Assembly: GCA_009760855.2 (NCBI GenBank)
Contig: WPIO01000044.1
Location: 372,001 to 436,000, forward strand
Source of the DNA: Cristatella mucedo
Taxonomy: Eukaryota > Bryozoa > Phylactolaemata > Cristatellidae
Length of the DNA stretch: 64,000 nucleotides
Direction: 5' to 3'
The notes beneath the pieces were generated by a model. That model was not told the origin of the DNA, ran no database searches, and saw only the letters and a list, made by a program, of their open reading frames with translations. A program made the position numbers and the translations under genes. Positions 11,042 to 23,964 of the stretch are shown in pieces; position 1 is the stretch's first letter, and each line of letters opens with the position of its first letter.

Positions 11042-11815
11042 ATAAACGATAATAATAATAATAACTATAATGCACTTGATAAAGCACCCTCAGAGAACTC
11101 AATCTCTTTTTAAGCACTTTACATTTGCTCGAAAGGAAACAAAGTCGAATGGTGAATGGTATCATGCTTGATTAACAACATGAATAACATGGTTAGAAGT
11201 GACATGCACAGGGTCAGCATGCAAGTGTGGTTAGTGGCAGCATGCACACTGTCAGCACGCATAAACACACGAAGGACGAATCACAGGGACCCACTAAATG
11301 CTATCCTTAAAATAGGTGTGTTTTTAAGTTCTTTTTAAATGTGTTCAAGTCAGGGGATGTTGTGACGCAAGTTGGAAGTGAGTTCCAGGCTTTAGGAGCA
11401 TACGAACTAAATGCACGGTCTCCAAAGGATTTGAGGTTTTTACGAGGTATAGTTAAACTGTTAGATTCCGAAAAGCGTGTGATACGGTGCTTGGCCTGGT
11501 GGGGGAGTAGATCTGATAGGTAGGCTGGAGACAAAGGATAAAGTGGCCTAAAAGTGAGCGACAAAACCTTGAAGTCGATCCGTTGCTTGACTGGTGGCCA
11601 GTGCAGGTCGGCGAGAAGTGATGTGATGTGGCAACTGCGACGCTCACGACAGACAAGCCTAACTGCAGAGTTTAGCACCAACTGTAATCGCCTGATTGCA
11701 CATGCCGGTAGGCCAGCAAGCAGTGAGTTACGGAAGTCAAGACGGGATGTCACAAATGCATGGACCAACTTAGATGTGGTATCCCTATCTAAAAAAGCCC
11801 GAATAATAGCAATGT
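11042..11815 (-). mobile_element. L2-type LINE fragment A3
   Basis: This 5'-truncated minus-strand copy carries the RT C-terminal block ([12 protein letters not shown] to FKKNLKTHLF, 11307-11768) in one open frame, plus the 3' untranslated end and (ATT)n at 11048-11066. Similarity stops abruptly near 11815. Confidence 0.88.
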
Positions 11816-12504
11816 TATATAGCAGAAAATATCGCTTAAGAACATGGATTGAAATTCCTGTTACGAACTGTAGTAACTTAATTTATCCGTTCCGATTTAA
11901 AATTCTGCCATTAAGTGCATGTTCATCCAAGAGATCTGCTAGGCGTTGCCTACTATACTTTCAGGCTGTCTTTCTTAATGTAACGTAGAAAAGACTAATT
12001 TGGCGAGACGATGAACAAAATGACAAGTCGCATTCGCAGCGGCTTGTGAAGCGTGCGTAGAGGTTTGCTTCTCATTGTATTGCGTGAACTAATTGTATTG
12101 AGATCGGTTCAGGAACTTATGAGATAGAATGCAGCTAAAGGTGTTCGCCTGTGCCCAGCAAGTGAAGTGCCGGTGAACTGAACATCAGAGTAGCCGACAA
12201 TTTAGACATTTGTTGGAGTCCCAGCCTAATGTTACGACTTTTAACGGATGTAAATAGAAAACAGCTACAACTACTGTCTCGAAAAGGCATTACGAAAATA
12301 TACATTAGAGATTAATTTAAGAGCCTGGTGAGGCGGCGAAGCCACAAACTGACTGAAGCCATAGCAATTTTGTTAGATCGCTATTTTTAATCGGTAGAAA
12401 CGGCCATTAAATGAAGAGAGAGTGAAATGCAAGCCAAAAAATCTGACTTTACTGTCTGACGTTACTCTATAGATGAGCTGTTCCTGAGTCATGATGATTT
12501 AGGA

Positions 12505-13074
12505 CCGCAAGCAACGGATCGACTTCAAGGTTTTGTCACTCACTTTTAGGTCCCTTCATTCTATGGCTCCAACCTATCTCTCAGATATACTACCCCATCA
12601 GGCCAAGCATCGTACCACCCGCTTTTCGGAATCCAACAGTCTACAAATACCTTGTACAAACCTCAAATCCTTTGAAGACCGTGCATTTAGATCGTATGCT
12701 CCTAAAGCCTGGAACTCCCTCCCGACCTGCGTCAGAACATCCCCTGACCTGACCACATTTAAAAGGAACTTAAAAACACACCTATTTAGGACAGCATGTA
12801 GTGGGTCCCTGTGATTCGTCCTTGATGTGCTTATGGGTGCTACTGATGGGTGACACTGTGCATGCTGCCACTAACCACATTAGCATGCTGACCCTGTGCA
12901 TGTCACCCCTAACCATATTATTCCATGTGTTTGTTTTTCAAGCATGATTTTACTTACCATTCAATTGCATTTCCATTTGCAGCAAATGTAAAGCGCCTAG
13001 AAAGAGATTAAGTTCTCTGAGGGCGCTTTATCAAGTGTATTATTGTTATCATTATTATTATTATTATTATTATC
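12505..13074 (+). mobile_element. L2-type LINE fragment A4
   Basis: This plus-strand copy begins within the RT C-terminal block at KQRIDFKV and runs through [19 protein letters not shown] to the 3' hairpin and (ATT)n at 13042-13072. Confidence 0.88.
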
Positions 13075-14194
13075 GCAATCTTCGGTAACTAAAGCTTTGC
13101 TATCTGTGAGCTTGGTAACTATAAAGATGTAGCCCACTCGAGCTGTCCTATATAGCACCAGACGTTAAGGACATGTTATTGAGCAGCCATTAGTCTCGAT
13201 TGCTGTTGCGCTTTGTTATCATAACCACACATGAGTACATCGGCGCGATGATTTTGATGACTCAGTCGCCATGCATCAGGGCACTAGTTTCACCAGCGGT
13301 TAGCCACGCTTCTGCGAGGACTAGTTTCGGTTAGGAACGTAATTTCAAAGCCGCTGCACACGTAAGTTCTTAACATTTTATATCAGAAGGTTGAAAGACT
13401 TTAATTGCAAAATGGCTACCCGCGTACGTAACAACATTTATAATTTTCACATCGAGCTTCTCACGCACTTGAGAGCTGCCGGTCTTTTCACGCCATTCAG
13501 CTAGTATGTTAGCCCAAGCTAGCACGGCCACGAAACAAAGGAAGCTGGCGCGTCGCAGTTTGGATTGGAGCTCAGCTCAAGGTTATGACGCAGCGCTGTT
13601 GTTGCTCTGCTATTGACGCTGTGGCATCCGCCTAGCACTAGGACAGTGCGAATACTGAAGCACCCGTATCAACATATGAATACGCTTTTGGTGGTAGCTG
13701 AGAAAGCAGTCTCTCTGGTGCCACCGGAAGCACGGTGAGCTTTCCAAGCCAGCAATACGGCCTCTGGCGCGTCTTGAAAATTTCAGTTCGTGACCTTATC
13801 GTACGCAGGTGCTGCCTAAGCCGAACGGGGCGATTCCTGTGCGACACTAGTTTGCTTGTACCCCTGAATCTAATCCAGGTTTTTTAAGTATTGGTCGAAT
13901 GATAGCCCATTTGAAAGATTTTGAAACAACCCCAATGTCCGGAGAAGTACTAAAAAATCTGAGTTATGGCTGGAATACATTTGTCTGCCACTGAACACCA
14001 CAGAGGAGATTGTATAGGGTCTTCGGGAGCTTCTTTACTAGACTTTATTGTGTACTTTATTTATGGTAGCCACTTCATGTTCAGAGTCCTCGGAAAATCT
14101 TATTAAGGAAGTTCGCAGGTTGTGAATCAAAAGTTGCAATAGTCGGAGGTTGCTTTATGGAGGTACGAGTATGGGCAATTTTTTCAACGAAGAA
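13075..14194. other. No recognised feature
   Basis: Mixed-composition sequence after L2 fragment A4; no coding or repeat signal seen. Confidence 0.35.
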
Positions 14195-14470
14195 TGCTAA
14201 AAACTTGACGGCCGAGCCGATAGCCGATCACTTTGGGAGTGAGAGCTCCTAGATCTTTTAAGCAAATTGTTCATTGTATTATAGATTTGTTTTGGTTCTG
14301 ACTGGCAGGACTTCAATTTTCGAGTGAAAACAGAAATCCTGTGTTTTCTGAGCTTCTGGCTGTAGACGCGAGGAAGTCTTTGAAGCTGAGCTAGATCTTC
14401 GTCAGACCCAGACTTCATAAAGCATCCTTCATGTTTTCGCTTAATATGGCGCATCTTTTAAAGTTTTTGG
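14195..14470 (-). mobile_element. Possible L2/CR1-type LINE fragment (endonuclease-RT linker region)
   Basis: The minus-strand peptide contains QKLRKHRISVFTRKLKSCQ followed by IYNTMNNLLKRSRSS. This resembles the linker between endonuclease and RT in L2/CR1/Jockey-type LINEs (pattern: Y.SKIE....K.LW..IN.LL). No RT or endonuclease motif flanks it, so the call is tentative. Confidence 0.45.
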
Positions 14471-14559
14471 TAAAGTGAAAGGAATCTCCACGACTCTGTA
14501 CACCGACGGAATCTGGATAATTCTCGTCGAGGGCACTCCTTAGGTTCTAAGGAGCGCGT

Positions 14560-15110
14560 ATCGCCGCGAAGGCACCGCGGCGGCCGCATCGGCCGGCAGC
14601 ATTTGAACTCGGCCGAGCATCCGAGCTCGCCAAAGGCGGTGCCGACCGGTCTCGGCCGGTCACCGCTGGTGGGCCACTTCGCACTGTGCCAGCCGCTCCC
14701 TACCAGTTGCTGCGAGGCTCGCAGCGCGGCAGTCAGGGCTGAGCGACTGCAACTTGTTTGGTTTTGCCTTTGAGGAAGCGCCCGTCGAGGCGTCGAGGCA
14801 GGCGCGCCTGCCTCTCCGAGGTCGGTATGGAGCGAAGCCGTCGCTAGTTGTTGCGATTGTGCCCAGCCGCTCCCGCCGAACCCGGGTCGCGTCGCTCTGC
14901 CTGTGTCCCGTCGGAGCGCTCGCGCCCTTTCCGGGCTAATTTCGGAGCTATTCGTGGCTTTTGGCGTTCCTTAATTTCTTTGTCGATCTGGTGAGCAAAG
15001 CCCGAACCCGTCGAACCCACTTCGAAGCGACGCTTTGGCCGTTTGCAGCGTTAATAGGACGCGCCTGTCGAGTGCGATGCCGCAACTAATATGATAACAT
15101 TACTCGAAGC
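14560..15110. other. CpG-rich block
   Basis: High GC with many CG dinucleotides and no gene motif. It could be an unmethylated regulatory island or simply a GC-rich patch. Confidence 0.35.
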
Positions 15111-15486
15111 ACAAGGAAGTTGGAAAATCCACTTCCGTGACTGTACTCGATCCAATGACAGAAGATAAAGTTCAGATTCTGCTTTGCCTTTCATTCCACA
15201 GCTCCGATAAGGACCTTACGCAAATAATAGTATATCGTTAAGCATCTATATCAATATTTCTAACACCGATTTGATACAGCAGGTTTCACAGCTACGGTGA
15301 GTAATCAATCAATCAGGAATGCGGGCCATCTGCGTCCGTCATTTCGCCCGGGCATAATTAGCATGTAAATATGCACTCGCTTAAGACTTCAACGTCAAAT
15401 TACTTACGGACGTTCAATTTTATAAATGTGCCATGACAGTCGGCGCGGTTGCAGCGTCAATAAAATAAATAAACTAATCCTAGCTG

Positions 15487-15648
15487 CTTAAACAGCCTCG
15501 TTTTGTATAGCGACAGAAGAGCCTTTACGGCTATCACCACCGCTTGCAGTGGCGATAAAGGATCGCCCACCGCAGGGAATCGAACCCACGACCTCGGGAC
15601 CGAGGTCATGAAAGCGACCGCCTTACCTAGTGTGCCATCACGGCTCAC
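15487..15648 (-). mobile_element. tRNA-derived SINE (family 1), well preserved
   Basis: On the minus strand: A-box region TGATGGCACACTAGGTAAGG and perfect B box GGTTCGATTCC, then CGATCCTTTATCGCCACTGC, AAGGCTCTTCTGTCGCTAT and the tail GAGGCTGTTTAAGCAGC. Confidence 0.88.
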
Positions 15649-16269
15649 CGTAAAGTCGATGGAATATCGGAAAAAACAAGTTGCAACCTCAGCGTAATCT
15701 ACAGCGAGGGCTATCCGATTGCGTCGCAGCATTACATTCGTCTGTGCCCACGTTTCATGTCTAGTGAGGGTTCGTGATGATTTTTTAAATTACTACACCG
15801 TAATAACCAATTCAACGTTACCGGATGTCTTGGCACGTGCAGCCAGAGTATACTTAACTGCCACTTCTTTCGGCAGCTTTCCCTATGTGAAGGCTGAAGG
15901 TTATGTAGCAATTCTCCAAAGCGGGCCAAATATATTGTGAACATGGTCATCAGCTGCCCTCAAAAAGGTATTAGTTCCCAAAGTCAGCTAGAGTTGATCT
16001 TTCCTCTGCGAACTGAGAGCAAGATATTCGGTTTCAGTTCGTTGAAACCCCTAGGCTTTTTCGGTAGAAACCTGCTAATAATCGTGAGTTTATTCTCGTC
16101 AACTCGACGTAAAATATTAGTTACCATGCTGTCTGTTTTACTACGAGTTTTAACTTGGGTGGAAATACAGGAATTTCACTCATTCTTACCTCCCACGTGC
16201 CGATTATGGCAGCTTGTCTACATAACAAAGAGTTATTGAAATGTTTAGCTTGCATATGTATTAATACAT

Positions 16270-17410
16270 TAGTCGGCGGTGTCCTGCCATGCCGGGGTCG
16301 TGGGTAATACCCGTGCCTCCCGGTTAAGGAACAGGGACCACAAGGCTTCCGAGCCGGTAGTGGCTTTGGAGACGCAAAGTCGCCACAATACCCTTTCTCT
16401 CAGCGCGTGGGATGCCGAGGTCTGCTAGGCAAGCTTCATTGTTTGGCCACCAGCTGCCGAGAGCCCCGACCACGAAGGGGCTCACGACTGCCGACCGGTA
16501 GCCAGAGGTCCGGAAAGACCGGGCAATGGCTGCATACTTATCGGTCTTATCCGGGCCGCCACCACCAGAGCATCATCGCAACCGTCGAACGGCACCGTCA
16601 CATCAACAATTACCATTTTGATGCAGTTTCCAATGACCAGGTCCGGCTTGAGAGACTGACTACCTGCAAGCGGGAGGGCTCGGCCTGCTGACAAGCAGTT
16701 GAGCATGGTGGCCGGAAGAGCTCAGATTAGCGACTCAGAACCAGGTTTCGTTGGGCCGTGATTGCATGCAGCATTGGCCGGTAGTGGCTCAGCACATGGC
16801 AAACGGTCTCTGCCTCCGTGCGGCATGGATGGCAGCTGGCAATCGTCCCGGGGTATGCCCGACTTCTAGTAGCAGCTACTGGCAGCACGTCCGGGCGATC
16901 TTTGTACACGAGTCGCCAGGCCCGGAGCGACAGGCCAAGACCCGTGGTCTTGAAGTGTCTGGGTGGCGAATCTGTCCGTGGCTAGGCAGCGGCTGACCCA
17001 ACCCTGCTGTGCAGGCTGGGCCACGCAAGCCCGGCCTTCCACGAGCCTGGCGAACTCCCGCAGCTTCGTGATAACCACTCTCGGAACCACCCAGTGCTCG
17101 ATGCCGTCAGGGTCGGTGGACACAGCCAGCACTTCAGGGCCGGCCAGCGAGAGGTGGCATGAGAGCCGCTTAAGGCACTTACGTGCGTCCGACCACAGTG
17201 AGGTCGGGCTAACCCTGTTGCCAGGGTCGAAGGCTGCTGGTCTCAGGTAGAGTGAAAGCTCCTCGTCGGACGACGGCGCGCCGATCAAGTTGGCAACGGC
17301 TCGGTCAAGTCGATGACAGGCGACTTGGAGGACGCACGAATCGGTAGAGCATAGCTTGCGACAGGCATGGCAGCATCTAAGATGGAGGCGTTCGTCCCGA
17401 AACGGACCAA
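16270..17410 (-). mobile_element. R2-like LINE fragment with restriction-like endonuclease domain, copy 1
   Basis: Minus-strand frames encode an RT C-terminal segment (16866-17288), then TEAETVCHVLSHYRPML (a CCHC-type knuckle remnant), then LKPDLVIGNCIKMVIVDVTV. The KPD...D arrangement fits the restriction-like endonuclease of R2/NeSL-type LINEs (established family architecture). Frameshifts separate the segments. A GC-rich 3' end follows at 16270-16400, shared with copy 2. Confidence 0.8.
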
Positions 17411-19702
17411 GCTAATGCGCCGATGCAAAGTTTGTCAGACCGCAAACGAAGCGAAATAGCTCCATCAGTGCCTTTTTGACTGGCTGCAGAGCAGCTTTAG
17501 GCACAAGCCGTGCTCTTTGTCTCTATATATACAATTTATTTTATACTGTATATGTATATAGGGTAAATACGTTATATAATTCACTGCTTACATAACTGCA
17601 CTGTATTATAAGCAGACCAATACTAGTCTAAGGTTCACCTATACATACGAGATACCTTCCTTTAAAAATGTTTACTCTCATCTGGTGCCGCCGAGTCACC
17701 GTAAAATTTACCTGTGCACATGTAAAATGATGTGCCCATTAGAGCCAGCAGCGAGATTATTTTGATTGCTCCGACTCATAATGACTTTCCATCATTACTA
17801 AGTCCCACCAATGAGCAGTCTGCTATCCCGACAAACTCTCCAAAATCGTAGCGTTACAATGCGTGTTGTTGGTTCCTGAACTGAAGTCCTGTTACTCAAA
17901 CACAGCGAACATAGCGAGGGGGGGGCTGGCGCCAGCCTTTGCAGATACGTGGCAAATGCCGGGTGCTGGCGTCTCGAAGTTGACGAGTCACAGTTGCTAC
18001 CTCGATAAACGCACGAAAGGCGAGTGTAACAGGGCATGCCAGCAATCAAGAGCATCCACACTTTCTTATAAATAGTCAAAATCCTTGGTTTAGAGCAGCC
18101 TAATCAAAGTCACAGGGAAACAAGTATGTACTGCACCAGCTACAGCGTACAACACAAGTTCGAAGCCCCAAGACCTCGATTAACCATTACATAAGGCGGT
18201 ATTTTTGTACCATCTAAACAGACAATAAAGTTTTGGGTTCCTGATAATAATATTTCATCATCCGTTTATAATCTCAAGCACTTTAAGAATCTGGCCTAAT
18301 TGGTAGGCACACGTTTCAATACTCTTACTGTAAGTGTGCCTGCGATCTCAACCCGTACGGGGCCAGTATTAAGCTACTGCTGCTTCGTCACCAATGCTCT
18401 CTCGGTGCTCGTAGCGCGACCGAGATAAGTCGCGGAAGCTGCGGTGGCTAGGGGAAAGAGGCCGGCCGACCGATGCTTTCCGGAAGTTACCGCCAGGATC
18501 GCGCATTCAAACCTCGTCTATTCTAGCTGAAGTCGGCTGTTCAACTTTAGACTACCTTATAAAGATCGCTTTAGAATGTGTGCGTCATTCCAGTAAAATA
18601 CGAGACGATGATTTGCAACAGGTGGTGGCATTTCAGGATCAAATAGATCTGTGGCTGATCATTAATCGAGGCCCAGAGCAGTCGGTTGGGCGGAATAAAT
18701 TGTCAAGAAACACCGGACGAGCTAGCTGTAGGCTCTTCGCGTCTGCTCTTTAGCATGGGAGGTGCTCCTCAATACAAAGTTAGCGGGAAGCGGAATGGCA
18801 TTTTCAAACTACGTACCATCTCGGCAGGGTGCAAGCAGCTCTTAGGCGAAAAAAGTACGCGTTCAAATTGCATGAATGGTGGAAAAAGTAAAAACGGAAG
18901 CCAACAAAGTTCATCGTCGCAAAAGAGGCAGTGAGCCGAAGCGCACCCGCAGTAAGGCTGAATAGTAATAGCGGGTGCCTTTCATTATAGTCTAAAAGAG
19001 GTTAACTAAGTAAAGTCACGAAGATCAGTGGGCGGGATTGGCTCACCCTTCCAATCTACGGGGCAGGTGCGTAGTTTAATAGCATCGCTGGCAGCTCTTT
19101 GAATTTTTGAATGTCAATTGCTACTCATAAAGCCGATAAAACAATCACCCATCATTCTTTACCCTTCGCTTCACTTTGTCTGCTCTCATTCCGTGAGTAG
19201 TTAATGAATGCTCGAACGCACAGGCACTCAGCCGATCGGCTGCAATCAGTGGAAGCTGACACATCCACTTCCGAGCGCCGCCGATTAATGGGTGATACGT
19301 TCGGTCGCAGAACCCTGCCCCGGTTGAAACGTCGAGACGGGTTTCAATATATTTACGACGCCGCCCTGTGTTTCATTGTATCCGCGAACACCGTGCAGTA
19401 TGTGGCGCGTTGCTGTGTGAATCTCAGGGAAGACTGTGGCGACGTAAAAAGACTGCCGCACGACCAGTTGTTTATTGCCAAGGCGTTTCTGCTCGGCATA
19501 TTACTGTAAGTGGTCGTTTCATCAACTGAGAATTAGCAGAATCCGACAGACTATTGGCGCGGGATGTGTGCAGCTCGGAAGTTAGCCTTTTCGGAGGTCG
19601 TGGTTTCATCTCGCGAGACCGACGCGACGGCGCTTCCTTTTGCACCAGTTCGGCTTCGAGACAGGCACGCGTCTCGACATCACTCGCACCCGTTCGGTGC
19701 GA
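17411..19702. other. No recognised feature
   Basis: No protein family, LINE or SINE signal. A weak tRNA-like fold near 18288-18373 was considered and rejected. Confidence 0.35.
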
Positions 19703-19862
19703 ACGAGTCCTAGTCCGGGATAAAGGTGCTCGCTCTACTCGACCCAGGTCGCGGGCTCGAGTCTTGCAGTGGGAAATTCTGCATTCATTTTCCACCGCAA
19801 GCGGGAGTAGTAGCCGCTAAGGCTCTTCTGCCGCTGCATAAACGAGGCTGTTGAATCAGCCG
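19703..19862 (+). mobile_element. tRNA-derived SINE (family 1)
   Basis: A-box-like TAGTCCGGGATAAAGGTG, B-box-like GCGGGCTCGAGTCTTG, body AAGGCTCTTCTGCCGCT and tail GAGGCTGTTGAATCAGC. Confidence 0.8.
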
Positions 19863-21960
19863 ACCTTTACTTTACCTAATGACTGGCGTAAAAGTAAAGT
19901 CGGATTTACGCCGCTGAGTGGCAGCGGGCATGTAGCAAGGTCTCGGCGCCCCTTCGCTGCACACGCTGCTGACTCCCACCTCCCACGAACGAGAGGACGA
20001 CTGTCGGGTGGCGTGGTCACGGTAGGATTAGCGGTCATCCAATCACTCTGCTGAAGATGGCTCGGCTGCGACGAATGCATCGGACCAGCCGCCGAGAAAG
20101 CTTTCACTGGCCCCCGACTCAATCGGGAGTTGCGTCCGGTGAAATTCTGAGTCGACACCTCAGCCATTTGCCCAACCGCTTCTTCAGTACCGCGTCTCTA
20201 GCTCGCCGATCGTGTAGGCGTCGGAGAGTACGGGTGGCGGAGTTGTAATTTCTCTTGCTCTATCCGGTCTCGCTGAAATAGCGGCAGCCTCGCAGCAGCC
20301 GGGCAGCGCGGCTTCGCGCTCTTGCCAGCTGAGCGCAGGGCGCCGCCGCCACCCATCCCCGTTCGCAGCGTCCGTTGGCGCCTCCGGCAGTCGCGCAGTC
20401 GCGCCGCTCGCTCGCTCGCTCGCCGCCCTCCGCCGCCCGTCCCCGCCCTCGCCGCCCGCCCCCACCGCCGTCGAGGCTACGCGCCGCCGCTCGGCCGCCG
20501 CCGCCGGCGACTTCTTCTTCGGCGCCGACGCTCGCCCCAGCTTCACTGTGTCGCGAGCGTATTTTTTAGTCGGCGATTTCTCCTATTTGTCTGTAGTTCG
20601 TGCGATCGGCATCCGAACGAAAGCGGCCGCCCTTCGCAGTGCGCTCGGTAAGCGTCGCCGCAGAAAATGAGCCGCCAAGCGACTCCGTGCTCGAGCAGCA
20701 CGAGTCGGGCGGTAGCGAGTGGCATTCTGCTTCGCCTGAGAGCTCGACCGACTTGGTAGCGGCGAGCGGCGCTCGGGTTCCGGCACACTTTTCGCGCGCG
20801 CAGACCGCGGAAGTTGGGAGAGCTACGCCAAGTGTCGCATGTCGCAGCTAGTGGTTCTCTGAACTAGTCTCGACAGCGAAAAGCGTCCTATCGGGAAATC
20901 TTTGCAGTATGGACTCTAACCGGGCTAATACTTCTAGCATGTGCCCCTACGTCGTCTCCAGCTCGCCGAAACGTAGGAGCGACGCTGGCCGTTTTGTTAA
21001 CCCCACAAGCTGTCACTAAACTATGGAGGCGCGAGGGTGGGGCGCTGGGGCAACGTTGAGTAACGTCGCCGTCGGAAACGGCAGTCGCACCGAGGTCCGA
21101 AAGCGAGCGTGTCGAGACCGCTCCTAATAAAGGCGGAACGAGGCGAGTGAGCGCCGTCGAAATGACTCCTTACTTTCGCGGTAGACATTGCATGCTTCGA
21201 CGATCAGAGACAAATCGCAGACGCGGGCAGCGGGCTTGCCCGAGCACGCAGCCGGGCCGTGAGTCGTATAAAGCCCATGGCGGCCAGCGACACGTTTAAA
21301 CAAGCTCAGACGTTAGCGATCGATTCTTTCGCACGCGACACGGCTAGGCAAAGATGGCAAAGAAGCCCCTCTCGCACACGCCACAAGAACGGTAGCGGGC
21401 GAGCGTCTGGAAACGTCTGGAAGCGTCTGGAAACGGCGCCTGCGTCGCCAGCGCAGCGCGTCCTTAGCGTGCTGCCGCAAGGAGCCGCTAGAACGCGAAC
21501 GTGCCGAACGCCCAAGCGGTCAGCCGCCGTCCGGTCAGCTCTGCCAGAGCTCAGCCGCGCGAGCTCGTCCGGTCGGCGTCAGCGTCGGCAGCTTGCGCGA
21601 GCCGCCTCGCCGATTGCTAGCGCGGGAGGCGTCTGGAGAAAAGGTTCGAGTAGCGCCGCACCGCCAAATAAAAGAAAGAGACCCGTTGGCGAATCGTTCA
21701 TCATTCGTACCTTGCCTGAAATTAAGCGGCAGTGATTGCTCTCTTTCACTGCGCCCGGCCAGCTCGGCCGCCTTTCGCTTCGGCGACGCCGGAGGCGACT
21801 GCGGCTCCTACGGGGGGGGGGGGGGTTGAGGCAACGCTCGAAACGGCTCGGGTAGACTTCTCGCGAACGTTGCATCCCGCGTTGAAGGCTCGAGTCAGAG
21901 AGAGTGACGTGTCCGCTCGAGGTCCGAGCGCGGTAGAAATTAGATCCATCCATGCGCTAT
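19863..21960. other. CpG-rich block with GCC/CGC runs
   Basis: Very GC-rich, containing TCGC tetramer runs near 20400, CGCC runs and a poly-G of about 14 at 21811-21825. Many overlapping open frames on both strands arise from lack of stop codons; none shows a domain. Confidence 0.4.
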
Positions 21961-22307
21961 GATGCGTGTAAAATATACTGCAATACTGAACCAACGTCAG
22001 CCTGGTGCATGTTGCCCTAAGCATCTAAGAAGATAGCGAAGCGCCTGAAAGAAAGAAGATGTCGTCCGCGGAAGTTAAACCGACGACCTCCGAAACCAGC
22101 AGCGAGAGGATATTATTAAAAAGGTCGGGTTGCTATATCAGTCAGATTACGTCAGCCCTAGAGATGATCAGCGGTTCCTCAACTATAACTAAGAAGAACC
22201 GGATAAGCCACCAACCCTTATAATAAGCTAAGTTTGCTTCCAGCATTATAAAACTCATATTTTGAATATTTAAAAGAATTATTGTGCCTTCTATATCTAC
22301 GTCTTAG

Positions 22308-22895
22308 CCGGAGGAGCCCTGTCCTGCCGGGGTCGCGGGGAGCTACACGCGCCTCCTTGTTCAGGAACGGGGACCACACGGCTTCCGGCCCGGAAATGGA
22401 GTCCGAGACGCACAGCCGTCGCAATGCTGTCCGTTCCTTGCGCGAAATGCCGAGGTCCGCCAGGAAGGCTTCATTATCCGACCATCAGCCACCCAGGGCA
22501 CCGACCACGAAGGGCCTCATTAATGTCGACCGGTAGCCAGTGGTCTGGAAAGACCGGGCTATGGCCTCGTACTTATCTACCTTTTTCCGGGCCGCCTCTA
22601 CCGGGGCATCTTTGCTGCCATAGAACGGCACCGTTACGTCGACTATGACCACGTCGGTGCCATTGTCGATGACCAGGTCCGGCTTGAGAACGTGACCCCC
22701 GGCGAGCGGGAAGGCGCGACATGCCGAGAGGCAAAAGAGTTCAACGGCCTGAAGAGCCCCGAGTAGGTGACCCAGAATCAGGTTGTGGCCAGCCGTTATT
22801 GCTTGCAGCATCGGCCGGCAGTGGCTTAGGACGTGGCAGACGGTCTCAGCCTCAGTGCGGCAAAGGCAGCAATTATGGCGGTTCCGGAGAATTTT
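22308..22895 (-). mobile_element. R2-like LINE fragment, copy 2
   Basis: The minus-strand reading gives CCLCRTEAETVCHVLSHC, LKPDLVIDNGTDVVIVDVTV, then AARKKVDKYEAIARSF and PFVVGALGGWW, followed by the same 3' end as copy 1. The Cys/His knuckle and the PD, D and K positions of the endonuclease core are all visible. The RT part is missing (5' truncation). Confidence 0.82.
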
Positions 22896-23164
22896 GTGTT
22901 TCTTAATGATGTCAACAGAATTTAGATAATATATGAATACAATTGCATATATATTAATAAAATTGAGCTAATATATAAATAAGATTGAAGTATTCTATTA
23001 ATGCAATTTTATCATTATTATGCAACTGTATTGATATTTTATCTTAATTCCGTTGATGTATTGAATAAACACATAATTTAAAACGTAATATTTACAAATT
23101 AAATAGTTTTTATTTTGAAAACTTAATAAATTTTTAATTTGCTGCTGTTGCAAAAATGTCTTAT

Positions 23165-23340
23165 TTAAAATGTCCAATAAGAATTTTCCGCGACATATTG
23201 TCCACGCCAAATTGTCCAGATTTGTTGTTCCGAATTGTCTACGCCGAAGCGTCAACGCCAAATTGTTCTGGGTCGACTTTTCCGGTTATTAGTTGCTCCA
23301 CCCGTGTTTTCTCCAACCCTATTTGCTCAACCCCTATACG
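23165..23340 (+). repeat. Degenerate AATTGTC-type motif array beside an AT-rich block
   Basis: Imperfect 12-16 base units: GACATATTGTCCACGCC, AAATTGTCCAGATTTG, GAATTGTCTACGCCGAAG and AAATTGTTCTGGGTCGAC, then TTGCTCCACCC-type units. Preceding DNA (22905-23160) is very AT-rich with no gene seen. Confidence 0.5.
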
Positions 23341-23875
23341 CAATAACTATCAGCTATTAAATGCGCTGTGCTTATGGCAAAGAACTTTATTTCGTGAGCC
23401 GCTACAGCATATTCGTAGCTATGCATTCTCATCAATTTCGAAGACGCGACAAACTCTCTGCCGCTGCGTTTATTCTTTTCAAGAATGCTGCGAAAAGCTC
23501 AGGTGGCAATCAAAAAAATAACCGTTTCACGCATGGAATTCATTAGATGTTATGCTGATGCCTTAGATGTTATGCCTCTCGCAGGTTTGGTTACGGAATA
23601 CAACTGCCCGTGAAGTGTCACGCACCGACAGGCACACAGAAAAAGTCTCCGAGAAATAAACCTACTTATGCGAAAAAAATTATCGGATGCCCTAACTCTA
23701 GGGAGTGTGGTGGCGAACGGAATGCCGAGCGAAGCACAGCTTTGCGTAAAACAAAGAAACTTGCCTACATGAATGTCTTTTCGTTCTCCCGAAAGTAATG
23801 TATCGCGCGTGGCTCCATCCTGCGCTCGTGGCTTCATGCGCCATATACTTTTATGTATATGTATATATTTATTTA

Positions 23876-23928
23876 TTACTATATATATATATATGTTATA
23901 TATATATATGTTATATATATATGTATAT

Positions 23929-23960
<32 letters not shown>
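23876..23960 (+). repeat. (TA)n with (CA)n microsatellite
   Basis: TA runs with TGTTATATA interruptions and a short ACACACAC stretch, next to a SINE. Confidence 0.9.
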
Positions 23961-23964
23961 TTAT

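Noticed and set aside
18288-18373. Possible tRNA gene or tRNA-like fold
   Set aside because: Some arms can pair (AATCTGGCC with GGCCAGTATT) but there is no acceptable B box or T arm.
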